A stretch of DNA of 11,520 bases from Deltaproteobacteria bacterium (GTDB taxonomy: Bacteria > Desulfobacterota > Desulfobacteria > Desulfobacterales > SURF-15), in assembly GCA_024644775.1 (NCBI GenBank), contig JAHEHB010000157.1, forward strand, positions 1 through 11,520, in the 5' to 3' direction. The notes under the pieces are model-generated. The model saw only the letters and a list, made by a program, of their open reading frames with translations. It did no database searches and had not been told where the DNA came from. Both the position numbers and the translations under genes were made by a program. How positions within the stretch are numbered: the stretch's first letter is position 1; every line of letters begins with the position of its first letter. Positions 1-6,344 of this stretch are shown one piece after another.

Positions 1-2
1 GG

Positions 3-467
3 GCCATCCGGGATCACTCGTTTCCGCATCCGGGTTGGGGACGAGGGCATAAAATCAGTAAAGAGCAGATCGTCGGTTTGGTGGTCGCTCTCGAGATTTT
101 TGTTCAAGAGGGAGATAGCCTTTATGAAAAGCAGATGCAGACGGCGCAGAAACTAAAAGGTGCTCTGGACGGGATATCCCATGTGGATGTCGCTATCATC
201 CCCAATGATGAAACCTATCATGAACATCCGGTCATGCCCCACGTGCCCCGGGTGCTGATTGAATGGGATGCCGATAAGCTCGGGTTGACGGCAAAGGATC
301 TCGATCGGGCCATGGCAAAAGAAGAACCGCCGGTTTTTCTTCGCAATACGCATTACGCCAATTATTACACCAATAAACAATGGCGCCTGATCGACACCTT
401 CTACCTGCGAGACTGCGAGACGGAAATCATCATGGAACGGCTGAAACGAATTTTATCAAAGAGTTGA
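3..467 (+). CDS. SelA-like PLP-dependent enzyme, C-terminal part (5' truncated by window)
   Basis: The reading frame is open from the first bases of the window, so the gene starts upstream; a TTG at 78 is an internal codon, not the start. The visible 154 residues read as the C-terminal small domain of the L-seryl-tRNA(Sec) selenium transferase / D-glucosaminate-6-phosphate ammonia-lyase type of fold-type I PLP enzymes. Recognisable segments are GRGHKISKEQIVGL near the start, then VPRVLIEWD, then KLGLTAKDLDRAM and EEPPVFLR. The PLP lysine and the cofactor-binding half lie outside the window. In SelA-like relatives that are not true SelA, the reaction is usually ammonia elimination or a similar PLP reaction on an amino acid or amino sugar; which one applies here cannot be told from this part. 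A cupin gene starts about 100 bases downstream on the same strand. Family call is fairly sure, substrate unknown. Confidence 0.75.
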   Translation, partial: AIRDHSFPHPGWGRGHKISKEQIVGLVVALEIFVQEGDSLYEKQMQTAQKLKGALDGISHVDVAIIPNDETYHEHPVMPHVPRVLIEWDADKLGLTAKDLDRAMAKEEPPVFLRNTHYANYYTNKQWRLIDTFYLRDCETEIIMERLKRILSKS

Positions 468-568
468 GGGTAGGGGAGTTTTTTCGGCTCCATCGCTCCA
501 TAAATAATCAGCGACTACACCGTGCAAACTCACTTATAAGGGCTCGTAAAGAAAGAGCAGGCAATCTT

Positions 569-892
569 TTGAAAAAACAAAATATTTTCGGGGCAATTCC
601 GGATAATCTGGAGGATGAAATATTTGAACAGCTTATAAGTAGCGAGCATGTGGAAATAGAAAAAATTATCTCCAAAGGTCACAAATCTCCAGAATCTGGT
701 TGGTACGATCAAGAAGAAGACGAATGGGTTATGGTACTAAAAGGTGAAGCGATGGTGTCTTTCGAAGATCAATCAACCGTTCATCTCCGTGAGGGGGATT
801 TTATCAATATACCATCTCACAAAAAACACAGAGTCGACTGGACAAAACCCGACGGAGAAACAATCTGGTTGGCAGTGCATTATCGATTGTGA
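569..892 (+). CDS. Single-domain cupin protein
   Basis: I chose the TTG at 569, giving 107 residues, because similarity to small single-domain cupins begins there (KKQNIFGAIPDNLEDEIFE). The frame stays open back to 380, but that upstream stretch overlaps the preceding gene and has no family resemblance. An AAAGAGCAGG stretch just upstream could act as a weak ribosome binding site. Cupin motif 1 is the stretch from SKGHKSPESGWYDQ (around residues 35-48) to EWVMVLKGE (52-60), with candidate metal ligands H38 and E52. Motif 2 is GDFINIPSHKKHRV (77-89), with H87. Proteins of this size and pattern are cytoplasmic beta-barrels, usually of unknown substrate. The last 78 coding bases are repeated at 3660-3737 in a degraded second copy. 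Family call is strong; function unknown. Confidence 0.8.
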   Translation: MKKQNIFGAIPDNLEDEIFEQLISSEHVEIEKIISKGHKSPESGWYDQEEDEWVMVLKGEAMVSFEDQSTVHLREGDFINIPSHKKHRVDWTKPDGETIWLAVHYRL

Positions 893-914
893 TTTACTTT
901 TGGAGGTGTGTGAC

Positions 915-1439
915 ATGATTACCCAGATCGACCACATTGAAATCGTTGTTCGAGATGTCAAGACTCACGTCGAGTTTTACCAAAAATTAGGCTTTAAACT
1001 TCTCACCTGGACCGACCATCACGGAGGATCGGCGGAATTACAACTGCCGGGACCGAATCAACCGATTCTGGAAATTCATAGTGTTATAGCCGAGGAAAAT
1101 CCGGGCATCAACCATATCGCATTCCAATGCGATGATGTAGAAAAAACATACGAAGATCTGCGCAGCAAAGGCATCGTATTCTACAAGGCGCCTCATAAGA
1201 GCCCAAGTACAGGCAGAACGAATGTTTTGCTTCGAGACCCCGATGGGTGGCGATTGCAGTTTAGTGATAAGGTACGTATAGCGCCTGAAAAAGATACAGA
1301 TTGCCTGATAAGCGTTCGCCGCCGGGAACCGGCTCGGATGGACCGAAGTGTTTCGCGTTTTTATGCCTTCGATTTCCCCTGCAGCAATCCTTCGATTTCC
1401 AGTTTGTGCTGGAGCCGCCGCAGCAACCCGGAGACTTGA
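915..1439 (+). CDS. VOC/glyoxalase-fold protein with anomalous read-through C-terminus
   Basis: The ATG at 915 has a good ribosome binding site (GGAGG, 902-906). The first ~116 residues are a vicinal-oxygen-chelate domain made of two beta-alpha-beta-beta-beta modules: IDHIEIVVRDV at residues 5-15, then PGINHIAFQCDD at 63-74 and LLRDPDGWRLQF at 105-116. Likely metal ligands are H7, E53 and H67; the usual fourth ligand position, in GWRLQF, is Q115 rather than Glu. Such proteins are typically lyases, isomerases or dioxygenases needing a divalent metal. After residue 116 the frame continues for 58 residues (arginine/serine-rich, no recognisable fold), the end of which is antisense to the flavodoxin gene. 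In another frame, TAG TGA TAA stand in a row at 1262-1270, directly after the conserved domain end; losing one T from the run at 1260-1262 would explain the tail. The true product is probably about 116 residues. Confidence 0.75.
   Translation: MITQIDHIEIVVRDVKTHVEFYQKLGFKLLTWTDHHGGSAELQLPGPNQPILEIHSVIAEENPGINHIAFQCDDVEKTYEDLRSKGIVFYKAPHKSPSTGRTNVLLRDPDGWRLQFSDKVRIAPEKDTDCLISVRRREPARMDRSVSRFYAFDFPCSNPSISSLCWSRRSNPET
1321..1333. other. Small GC hairpin between convergent genes
   Basis: A perfect 5-bp stem GCCGG-GAA-CCGGC lies between the conserved end of the VOC domain and the end of the convergent flavodoxin gene. It has no T-run, so it is at most a weak termination or pausing element. It would sit in true intergenic DNA if the VOC gene originally ended near 1264. 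Confidence 0.2.
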
Positions 1440-1942
1440 CCGGCAACGATTCGAAGATCGCTGTCACTGGGCCGGCCCAGAACATTTCCCAGCCGCCCGG
1501 CGGTGTTGTAGGCGGGATTGTCGATTCCGGGGAAATCCCCGACAACAGGCCACTCTTCCACCACCCGGATCCCTTCGTGCTCAAAGGCCTGTCCCATGTA
1601 CTTGAGAAGCGGGACGGCCTCACCGACGCCGGTGTGCCCACCGCCGTATGTGCAGAACACTGCGGCATAATGCCCCGGCTTCTCGGGGGCGGAAGCCAAA
1701 TTCCCCGCCCGGCGGCGAAGTTTCTGAAGAAATTTCATAACCGCCTGGGGTGCCAGGTTCATGTACACCGGAGCCCCTATAAACACCAATTCATAAGAGA
1801 ACACATCGATCTCCAGTTCTTCCGTGATTTCCGCGATTTCGGACGATACCCCGTGCTCCTGTACCGTCGTGTGGATCGTTTGGGCGACTTTCCGTGTGTT
1901 TCCCCCCTTACTCCAGTACAGCACCAGTGCTCTGCAGCTCAT
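1361..1942 (-). CDS. Flavodoxin-like / NAD(P)H-quinone-reductase-family flavoprotein
   Basis: The 193-residue product begins with a typical flavodoxin strand and phosphate loop: ALVLYWSKGGNTRKVAQ, with the FMN-phosphate loop SKGGNT at 11-16. A second flavin-contacting loop is FIGAPVYMNLAP (54-65), and YGGGHTGVGEA at 99-109 fits the third loop. It should bind FMN and act in cytoplasmic electron transfer or quinone/flavin reduction; the electron partner is unknown. The ATG is preceded by AAGGAG at proper spacing. It lies 99 bases downstream of the aldo/keto reductase gene on the same strand, so the two may be co-transcribed, although a hairpin sits just after the reductase stop. Its 3' end is antisense to the anomalous tail of the VOC gene. 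It is somewhat longer than a minimal flavodoxin (~150), through its C-terminal part. Confidence 0.8.
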   Translation of the reverse strand: MSCRALVLYWSKGGNTRKVAQTIHTTVQEHGVSSEIAEITEELEIDVFSYELVFIGAPVYMNLAPQAVMKFLQKLRRRAGNLASAPEKPGHYAAVFCTYGGGHTGVGEAVPLLKYMGQAFEHEGIRVVEEWPVVGDFPGIDNPAYNTAGRLGNVLGRPSDSDLRIVAGQVSGLLRRLQHKLEIEGLLQGKSKA

Positions 1943-2015
1943 TCGATTTCTCCTTTATCCGTGGATGCGGTTTGTTCTGCTCTCAGGTCACTTGCCTGTG
2001 TACACGATTCTCAGA

Positions 2016-2044
2016 TGACCGACGACTTGCCCGTGGTCGGGTCA
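2016..2044 (-). terminator. Hairpin at the aldo/keto reductase stop codon
   Basis: An inverted repeat begins with the reductase stop codon (TGACC at 2016-2020 against GGTCA at 2040-2044) and continues GAC-AC / GT-GTC with one bulge and one mismatch around a 6-base loop. The transcript has no U-run after it, so it may be a pause, processing or mRNA-stabilising hairpin between the two minus-strand genes rather than a full intrinsic terminator. Confidence 0.3.
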
Positions 2045-2920
2045 GCGCTTCAAGCCCCTGCCGCGTGGGGTCCATTGTGTGGGATTTTTCCATTCCGTGG
2101 TTTTCCAGGGCATCTTTTCCGGTTGCACCAGTTCGATGATGTCCCGGAAAAAGGCCAACCGCTCGTCGTCGCTCATCGGGGTGTAAGACTCTGCGATGGA
2201 CAGGTTCTGTTCCAGTTGGGCCATGGACTCCATCCCCACGATCACCGTGCTCACCGGTAGTCCGAAGGCATAGCGCAGGGAGCGTTCCACCTCGTGCGTG
2301 AGGCTTCCCAGCCCGAGAACTTTCATTCCGATGGTGGCCACGCCCCTATCATTGGCAACATGCAAAAACTCCTCGGCAAAGCTGAGAATGAAATGATCCA
2401 GTGCCGATACGGCCACAAGCGCACTGTCAAAAGGAAACCGGTCGAGCGCTTCGATCAAAATCTGCGGGTCCGAGTGGCCGCTGATGCTGATGTATTTAAC
2501 GAGACCCTCCTCACGCGCCTGTATCGCCGCCTCCAACGCACCGCCCTTGCCGGTGAAAGCATCCAACCGCTCGTAATCGAACAGGTTGTGAAACCGCCAC
2601 TCGTTTACATAATCGGTCTGGAGCCGGGACAGGCTCGTTTCCAACTGCCCGCGTGCGCCGTCCCGGGATGTGTCCCAGGTCTTGGTGGCGATCCACATCT
2701 CTTTCCGGCGGTTTTTGACCACCAGACCCAGCCGGGTTTCGGCCTGGCCGTCCGAGTACATCCAGGCGGTGTCGAAGTAGCGGATCCCCCGGTCGATGGC
2801 GGTATTGACGATCTCCACCGCCTCGTCCTCCGTACAGTCGTGTCCGTCCACAATCCGCTGCCCGCCGAAGCTGAGAATGGGGAACGCTTCTCCGGTTTTT
2901 CCAAATGTTCTGGTTTCCAT
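2042..2920 (-). CDS. Aldo/keto reductase family oxidoreductase
   Basis: The 292-residue protein follows the AKR barrel. It opens with a beta-hairpin (METRTFGKTGEAFPILSFGG). The catalytic tetrad is then readable as D50 and Y55 in RYFDTAWMYSDGQAE, K80 in IATKTWD, and H111 in NEWRFHNLF. The family reduces aldehydes or ketones with NADPH in the cytoplasm. The C-terminal cofactor region (ALVAVSALDHF at 168-178, STVIVGMESMAQLEQNL at 224-240) is present. It has the sequence style of the clade often annotated as 'predicted oxidoreductases of the aldo/keto reductase family', many of which carry C-terminal ferredoxin domains; this one ends without a cysteine cluster. The ATG has a clean GGGAGG site upstream. 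The flavodoxin-like gene lies downstream on the same strand. Substrate unknown. Confidence 0.87.
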   Translation of the reverse strand: METRTFGKTGEAFPILSFGGQRIVDGHDCTEDEAVEIVNTAIDRGIRYFDTAWMYSDGQAETRLGLVVKNRRKEMWIATKTWDTSRDGARGQLETSLSRLQTDYVNEWRFHNLFDYERLDAFTGKGGALEAAIQAREEGLVKYISISGHSDPQILIEALDRFPFDSALVAVSALDHFILSFAEEFLHVANDRGVATIGMKVLGLGSLTHEVERSLRYAFGLPVSTVIVGMESMAQLEQNLSIAESYTPMSDDERLAFFRDIIELVQPEKMPWKTTEWKNPTQWTPRGRGLKR

Positions 2921-3036
2921 AGTAACCTCCCGTATCTGTGGATAAATTAGAGGGGTTTAGAGTCTTAAACTGTAACTTCTCCGCAAGATGCGAAGATTTG
3001 TTGCTAATGTGAAACCACTCGATTCAGTGGGAATAG

Positions 3037-3081
3037 GGTGTCAGGTGTCAGTAAACCCCAAATCCCGAAACCTGAAACCTG
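3037..3081. repeat. Tandem GGTGTCA heptamers facing GAAACCT copies (inverted repeat)
   Basis: The left arm contains GGTGTCA twice in tandem; the right arm contains GAAACCT twice in tandem. CAGGTGTCAG (3042-3051) and CTGAAACCTG (3072-3081) are inverted copies with one mismatch in ten. The layout resembles short dispersed intergenic palindromes. Whether it is dispersed in this genome cannot be seen from one copy. Confidence 0.45.
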
Positions 3082-3258
3082 TTCAAGATCCCGTCTGAAA
3101 CGAGGTCGAAGTAGAGAACACGGATTTGCTTGCGGCCGAAGGCCTGCATTATGATGATAAATGCCATAGATCGGAGAATTTAGAAAGAGAATTTATCGTC
3201 CGTTTACGATCCTGGAGATGGCTTCGGTCCGGCTCAGCATTTCTTGGTTAATATCCAG

Positions 3259-3319
3259 ACAGAAAAAAAGGCTCGCCTTTAAAGGGCATCCTTTAATGGG
3301 TGAGCCTGTTTTTTTCTGT
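3259..3319. terminator. Strong bidirectional rho-independent terminator-like hairpin
   Basis: A nearly continuous 61-base hairpin: ACAG plus seven A's (3259-3269) pairs with seven T's plus CTGT (3309-3319). GGCTC (3270-3274) pairs with GAGCC (3302-3306), CC with GG, and TTAAAGG (3279-3285) with CCTTTAA (3290-3296) around loop GCAT. There are a 2-base bulge and a few mismatches. The A-tract on one side and the T-tract on the other make it functional-looking in both directions. No intact gene ends nearby on either strand, so it is probably left from a lost neighbour. Confidence 0.7.
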
Positions 3320-3345
3320 TCACACACGTTAACAATAACGCCTCC

Positions 3346-3659
3346 CATGTTTATCGGCTTTGGCGGAACGACCTTTCACATTGTTTTGGAGGAATCTGAA
3401 AGTGAACATCATCAGGCTTATCGTTTAAACAGAGTGCCATCACCAATACTTCTTTTTGCTCAAACACTAGCGCAATTGCTGGCCCAATGTGAAACACTCC
3501 TATTGCAGTTGCAATCTGATGCTGGCAAGAGGCGTTACATAGAACTCATTGATGCCTGTCAATCGTTGGAAGCCCCCATCGATTCGGCCAGAGTGGTATT
3601 TGTTACTGAATCTCTGGCGGAAGCCAAAGAAGCGTTACAGAGTGTGGTTGATTTACCGA
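3346..3659 (+). pseudogene. PfaA-type PUFA synthase / polyketide synthase fragment (end of KS plus KS-AT linker)
   Basis: About 105 codons, without a stop, read as an internal piece of a PUFA-synthase PfaA-like megasynthase. The ketosynthase end motif is seen as GFGGTTFHIVLEES (the family consensus is GFGGTNFH-(I/V)VLE). Then come EHHQAYRLNRV, an LAQCETLLLQLQSDAGKRRYIEL helix region, and ARVVFVTESLAEAKEAL, in the order expected between the KS and acyltransferase domains. The rest of the KS with its catalytic cysteine is missing upstream, and the AT and ACP domains are missing downstream. At about 3660 the sequence switches to a cupin-gene fragment. The Asn of GGTN is Thr here. There is no credible start codon or ribosome binding site; an open frame can be traced back to 3218 but that part matches nothing. 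The fragment cannot be functional as a synthase. Confidence 0.72.
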
Positions 3660-3737
3660 AACATACCATTTCATAAAAAGCACAGAGTCGACCGGACAAA
3701 GCCCGATTGGGGAACAATCTGGTTGGCGGTATATTAT
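3660..3737 (+). pseudogene. Truncated cupin gene fragment, copy of the 3' end of the gene at 569-892
   Basis: Bases 3660-3737 align without gaps to 806-883 at 65 of 78 identical positions (83%). The translation NIPFHKKHRVDRTKPDWGTIWLAVYY corresponds to cupin motif 2 and the last strand of the intact cupin. Most differences fall in third codon positions, so the copy seems to have diverged as a working gene before it was cut. The fragment is in a different frame from the PUFA-synthase fragment before it. The frame runs on past the place of the normal cupin stop to about 3785. No 5' cupin part (motif 1) is found in the vicinity. Confidence 0.8.
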
Positions 3738-3796
3738 CTTCAAGGAATTAACTGCCAGAATTCCTTTAAGCGGCGATGTGTTTGAGTAAAAAGATC

Positions 3797-3810
3797 TGGT
3801 TCACGAACCA
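3797..3810. repeat. Short perfect dyad TGGTTC-AC-GAACCA
   Basis: A 6-bp perfect inverted repeat with a 2-base spacer lies in the 174-base stretch between the cupin fragment and the end of the dienelactone hydrolase gene. It could be a protein binding site left from a lost gene, or chance; nothing else recognisable was seen in this gap, which is AT-rich. Confidence 0.2.
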
Positions 3811-3911
3811 CTAGGTGATAACGTCCCGAGAAATTTCTCATTCGCATTAATTTGTTTTTTTAGATGGTTCAAAGAAACGCTTACGCGAATGGCCATCAAA
3901 TTATAATTTTT

Positions 3912-4655
3912 TCAATTTTTCAACGTATCCGCAAGGAATTCCGTAAAACGCTTCCAGGATTTTTTATCCGCAGTTTCCTGATAACGGTTTCCACCAAAAA
4001 CGGTAAAAGCGTGTTGAGCCCCACCGTAGGTGATCATTTCGTGGGAAACGCCCGCCGATTCCAGTTCTTTCGTCAGACCAGCGAACTGGTCCATGGTAAT
4101 CGCTGTGTCCGCTGAACCGTGCATAATTAAAATTTTCCCCCGGGTTTTGGTGTAATTTTGTCCTTCCGGTGTCTTTAGGCCTCCATGAAACGTTGCAAAA
4201 CCTTTCAGGTCTGCCCCGGATCGTGCCAATTCAAGTACAGCTGCCCCACCGAAACAATAGCCGAAAACGACGGTATTCTCGATGTTGGCGCCTCTTTTCT
4301 TGGCGGTATCCAGGGCACCTTTCATCAATGCTCGCATTTTCTCTCTGTTTTTATAGAGTTCACCCGTATGCTGCCGTTTGTCTTTGACTTCAGTGGGTCG
4401 CACACCGGCGCCAAACAAATCCAAAGCAAATACGGCATAACCCAAATCAGCAAGCATATCGGAACGCTTGACTTCATAATCCGTCAAACCATCCCAGTCA
4501 TGAATCAGCAACACGAAAGGCGCCTGGTCGGAAGGGCTGATGTAATATCCCTCATAAGATTGACCATTGACCTGATATATAACGGTATTGCCTGTTGCGC
4601 CAAATGCAACAGTAGAAACCGTTAAAAGCAAGAACCCATATATAACGTATCGCAT
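3912..4655 (-). CDS. Exported dienelactone hydrolase family alpha/beta hydrolase
   Basis: 247 residues. A hydrophobic N-terminus (MRYVIYGFLLLTVSTVAFGA) looks like a Sec signal peptide, probably cut near residue 20, so the enzyme should act in the periplasm or outside. The mature part has the dienelactone hydrolase fold: LLIHDWDGL at 49-57 (oxyanion region), nucleophile C134 in GYCFGG (132-137), acid D183 in MHGSADTAI, and H215 in GGAQHAFT. The Cys-Asp-His triad is typical of the family, which hydrolyses lactones and esters; the native substrate is unknown. A clear AAGGAG precedes the ATG. It lies downstream of the iron-sulfur flavoprotein gene on the same strand with a 183-base gap, so it may have its own promoter. 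Confidence 0.87.
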   Translation of the reverse strand: MRYVIYGFLLLTVSTVAFGATGNTVIYQVNGQSYEGYYISPSDQAPFVLLIHDWDGLTDYEVKRSDMLADLGYAVFALDLFGAGVRPTEVKDKRQHTGELYKNREKMRALMKGALDTAKKRGANIENTVVFGYCFGGAAVLELARSGADLKGFATFHGGLKTPEGQNYTKTRGKILIMHGSADTAITMDQFAGLTKELESAGVSHEMITYGGAQHAFTVFGGNRYQETADKKSWKRFTEFLADTLKN

Positions 4656-4779
4656 AATGAAATTCTCCTTTCTAATATTCCTTATAATCGTTTTGATCGT
4701 AAATCGTGGTGCTCCCCTTATGCCACTTCTTACCAGCGGGCAGGAATTTCAGGAAACATGATTCACTACTGTCTGAAGT

Positions 4780-4798
4780 TAATGCACCATGTGCATCA
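4780..4798. promoter_or_regulatory. Possible operator dyad upstream of the dienelactone hydrolase gene
   Basis: TAATGCAC and GTGCATCA face each other around a CAT spacer, with a perfect ATGCAC/GTGCAT core (4782-4787 and 4791-4796). It sits in the gap between the two minus-strand genes, about 125 bases upstream of the hydrolase start. The symmetry fits a dimeric repressor site, but it could also fold as a hairpin after the flavoprotein gene. No regulator gene is in the window. Confidence 0.25.
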
Positions 4799-4838
4799 AG
4801 TCGAGGTATCAAAGCGAGAAGTTTTAAAAAAGTGTTTA

Positions 4839-5450
4839 TTAAAGGCCGTACTTTTTCTTAACGAATCGATGCAGGGGTAAGGTAAACGCTTCCGGATGCT
4901 TTAATCCGGCCTGTATCATTAAGACCATCTGGCTGATCATCTCTTTTACCGACAGGATCGTGTTTTCGCTTTCTTTAATGGCTCCTTTTTCGGATGCAAA
5001 TCCGGTCACAGTCTCTGTACAAAACATTGCATTATACCGAAAGTACATGTGAAAAATATGTGCGGTGCTTATGCAGCCTCGAACCGATGCCACCGTGATC
5101 AGCCCCCCCACCTTGTCTGCCAGCTGCAGTTTGGGAAAGGACAGGGCATAGGTTCGATCCATGACGATTTTGGTCTGGCCGGTCATCGACCAGAAATAGA
5201 CCGGGGTTGCCCAAAGAATACCGTCTGCTTCCAGCATCTCCTGATAGAGCTCCTGCATGTCGTCTTTTACCACGCACTTTCCTGATTTTTGACATTTTCC
5301 GCATCCATCACAGGGGTTAATTGTCAGATCCCTTAGGGAAACTTTTGAAACTTTCGCCCCATGTCCCTTTGCCTCTTTTAGGGCAATATCGATCAGTATG
5401 TCGGTATTTCCCCGTTTTCTTGAACTGCCTAAAATCCCTAAAATGTTCAT
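4839..5450 (-). CDS. Iron-sulfur flavoprotein (Isf-like), NADPH-dependent FMN reductase fold
   Basis: 203 residues. The flavodoxin-like fold opens with MNILGILGSSRKRGNTDIL, with the FMN phosphate loop GSSRKRGNT at 8-16. A compact cysteine motif CDGCGKCQKSGKC (C47, C50, C53, C59; spacing CX2CX2CX5C) follows, the hallmark of Isf proteins, where it binds a [4Fe-4S] cluster. ATPVYFWSMTGQTKIVMDR (81-99) is the conserved flavin/dimer segment of the family. Isf proteins are cytoplasmic electron carriers in anaerobes, often tied to oxygen or peroxide reduction. The ATG has a GGAGGT site upstream. It is the first of two minus-strand genes, with the dienelactone hydrolase gene next. The family call is strong; the redox partner is unknown. 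Confidence 0.88.
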   Translation of the reverse strand: MNILGILGSSRKRGNTDILIDIALKEAKGHGAKVSKVSLRDLTINPCDGCGKCQKSGKCVVKDDMQELYQEMLEADGILWATPVYFWSMTGQTKIVMDRTYALSFPKLQLADKVGGLITVASVRGCISTAHIFHMYFRYNAMFCTETVTGFASEKGAIKESENTILSVKEMISQMVLMIQAGLKHPEAFTLPLHRFVKKKYGL

Positions 5451-5536
5451 ACACTACCTCCGTAAAAGATGGGTTTATTCCGTCAATTCTCAAAAACCTT
5501 GTCGGCGGTGTCGAGAATGTTCCGATTTTAAAAATT

Positions 5537-5542
5537 ATTATA
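5537..5542 (-). promoter_or_regulatory. Candidate -10 element for the iron-sulfur flavoprotein gene
   Basis: A perfect TATAAT on the minus strand lies about 87 bases before the flavoprotein ATG, inside an AT-rich intergenic stretch. No good -35 hexamer is seen at the right spacing, so this is only a candidate. Confidence 0.3.
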
Positions 5543-5656
5543 CCACAATATTGATCTTGTTTTTGATGACTATTCTGGATTAAAGAACGATAAAGATAAA
5601 TCCTTTGTTTTTTTGTTGAAAATTGGATCGACGATGCGGTTTTACGATTGGGCATT

Positions 5657-6318
5657 ATGACGGAAATGATCATCAGGTGGTTTCCACCATCCTGGGTTCA
5701 AATTGATGCTGCCGGTAGGATTCTTTACATAGATCCTGCTTACCTGAGGAACTCGGACCAGCCAATATTATTCTTGTAGCGCATCACCACAAAGATCACT
5801 GTAAGCATGTCACCGTTGAACGGCTTTCCGATCAGGACACCGCGGTGATCGCACCCATGCAATGTGTTAAGGAGCTTGGGAAAAGCATAACAGTAGTAAA
5901 ACCCGGTGACACCATTAACGTCGAGGATATCATTATTAAAGCGGTACCCGCCTATAACACCAAAGGGGGGAATTCCACGAAGAAGGTTCATCGTATGGGT
6001 CAGGGTGTGGGCTATGTTCTTGAGGTGGCCGGCAACCGGATCTATCACGCGGGCGATACGGACCTCATCCCCGAAATGCACCATTTAGGCGTTCTGGATC
6101 TTGCTCTTCTTCCGATAGGCGGCACATACACCATGGATATTGAGGAGGCCACCAACGCCGCTTTAGCGATAAATGCCGGTACTGTTGTCCCCATACACCA
6201 TCTTCGAGCGAACCCGAATGATTTTAAGAATAACGTGGAATCGAAATCTGATATTGCAGTGGTTGTCCCTGAGATAGGCGAACGTATTCGATGTTGGAAT
6301 TTGGGAAACTTATCTTGA
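5657..6318 (+). pseudogene. Metallo-beta-lactamase-fold hydrolase, disrupted by a frameshift
   Basis: The N-terminal strand pair is readable in one frame from ATG 5657 (or ATG 5666): IIRWFPPSWVQIDAAG then RILYIDPAYL. After about 5745 it meets a stop in that frame. The family pattern continues one frame over: EELGPANIILVAHHHKDHC, with the zinc motif HxHxDH at 5782-5799, then VKPGDTINVEDIIIKAVPAYN. Next is GVGYVLEVAGNRIYHAGDTD, with the bridging-ligand Asp region, and VVPIHHLRANP near the end. Adding one base near 5745 restores a single open frame of about 220 residues, the usual size of this UlaG-like/Zn-dependent hydrolase group. All metal motifs are intact, so either the mutation is recent or it is a sequence error. 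No slippery heptamer suggesting programmed shifting was seen. The stop codon overlaps the -35 element of the next operon. Confidence 0.85.
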
Positions 6319-6344
6319 CATGAAAGAAATATATTCCTTATAAA
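6315..6344 (+). promoter_or_regulatory. Near-consensus sigma70 promoter for the enolase/ABC/M24 operon
   Basis: A perfect -35 TTGACA (6315-6320) is followed after 18 bases by TATAAA (6339-6344, reading on as TATAAAAT). Transcription would start about 30 bases before the GTG of the enolase-superfamily gene. It is the only strong promoter seen ahead of this group of same-strand genes. Confidence 0.65.

Larger units (their letters stand above)
2921..3345. other. Gene-free stretch with repeats and an orphan terminator
   Basis: No convincing coding region was found. The first part must hold the promoter of the minus-strand aldo/keto reductase; no near-consensus -35/-10 pair stands out. An inverted repeat (3037-3081) and a long terminator hairpin (3259-3319) are the structured elements. 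A minus-strand frame ending near 3200 gives a short plausible-looking peptide tail (INQEMLSRTEAISRIVNGR, then stop), but it is too short to call. The stretch borders gene debris on the right and is probably a rearrangement scar. Confidence 0.5.

Noticed and set aside
380..568. An ATG-started upstream extension of the cupin gene
   Set aside because: It overlaps the SelA-like gene in another frame and shows no cupin-family similarity; similarity begins at the TTG at 569.
1301..2260. A long plus-strand open frame (319 codons) across the flavodoxin and aldo/keto reductase genes
   Set aside because: It is antisense to two clearly recognisable genes; the translation is proline/histidine/arginine-rich and matches no family.
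3200..3260. A minus-strand peptide tail (DINQEMLSRTEAISRIVNGR, stop) that looks like a gene end
   Set aside because: It is only about 20 codons, runs into the terminator hairpin, and has no identifiable family; it could be chance.
5740..5760. Programmed ribosomal frameshifting in the MBL-fold gene
   Set aside because: There is no slippery heptamer or downstream stimulatory structure at the shift site, and this family is not known for recoding; mutation or sequence error is simpler.
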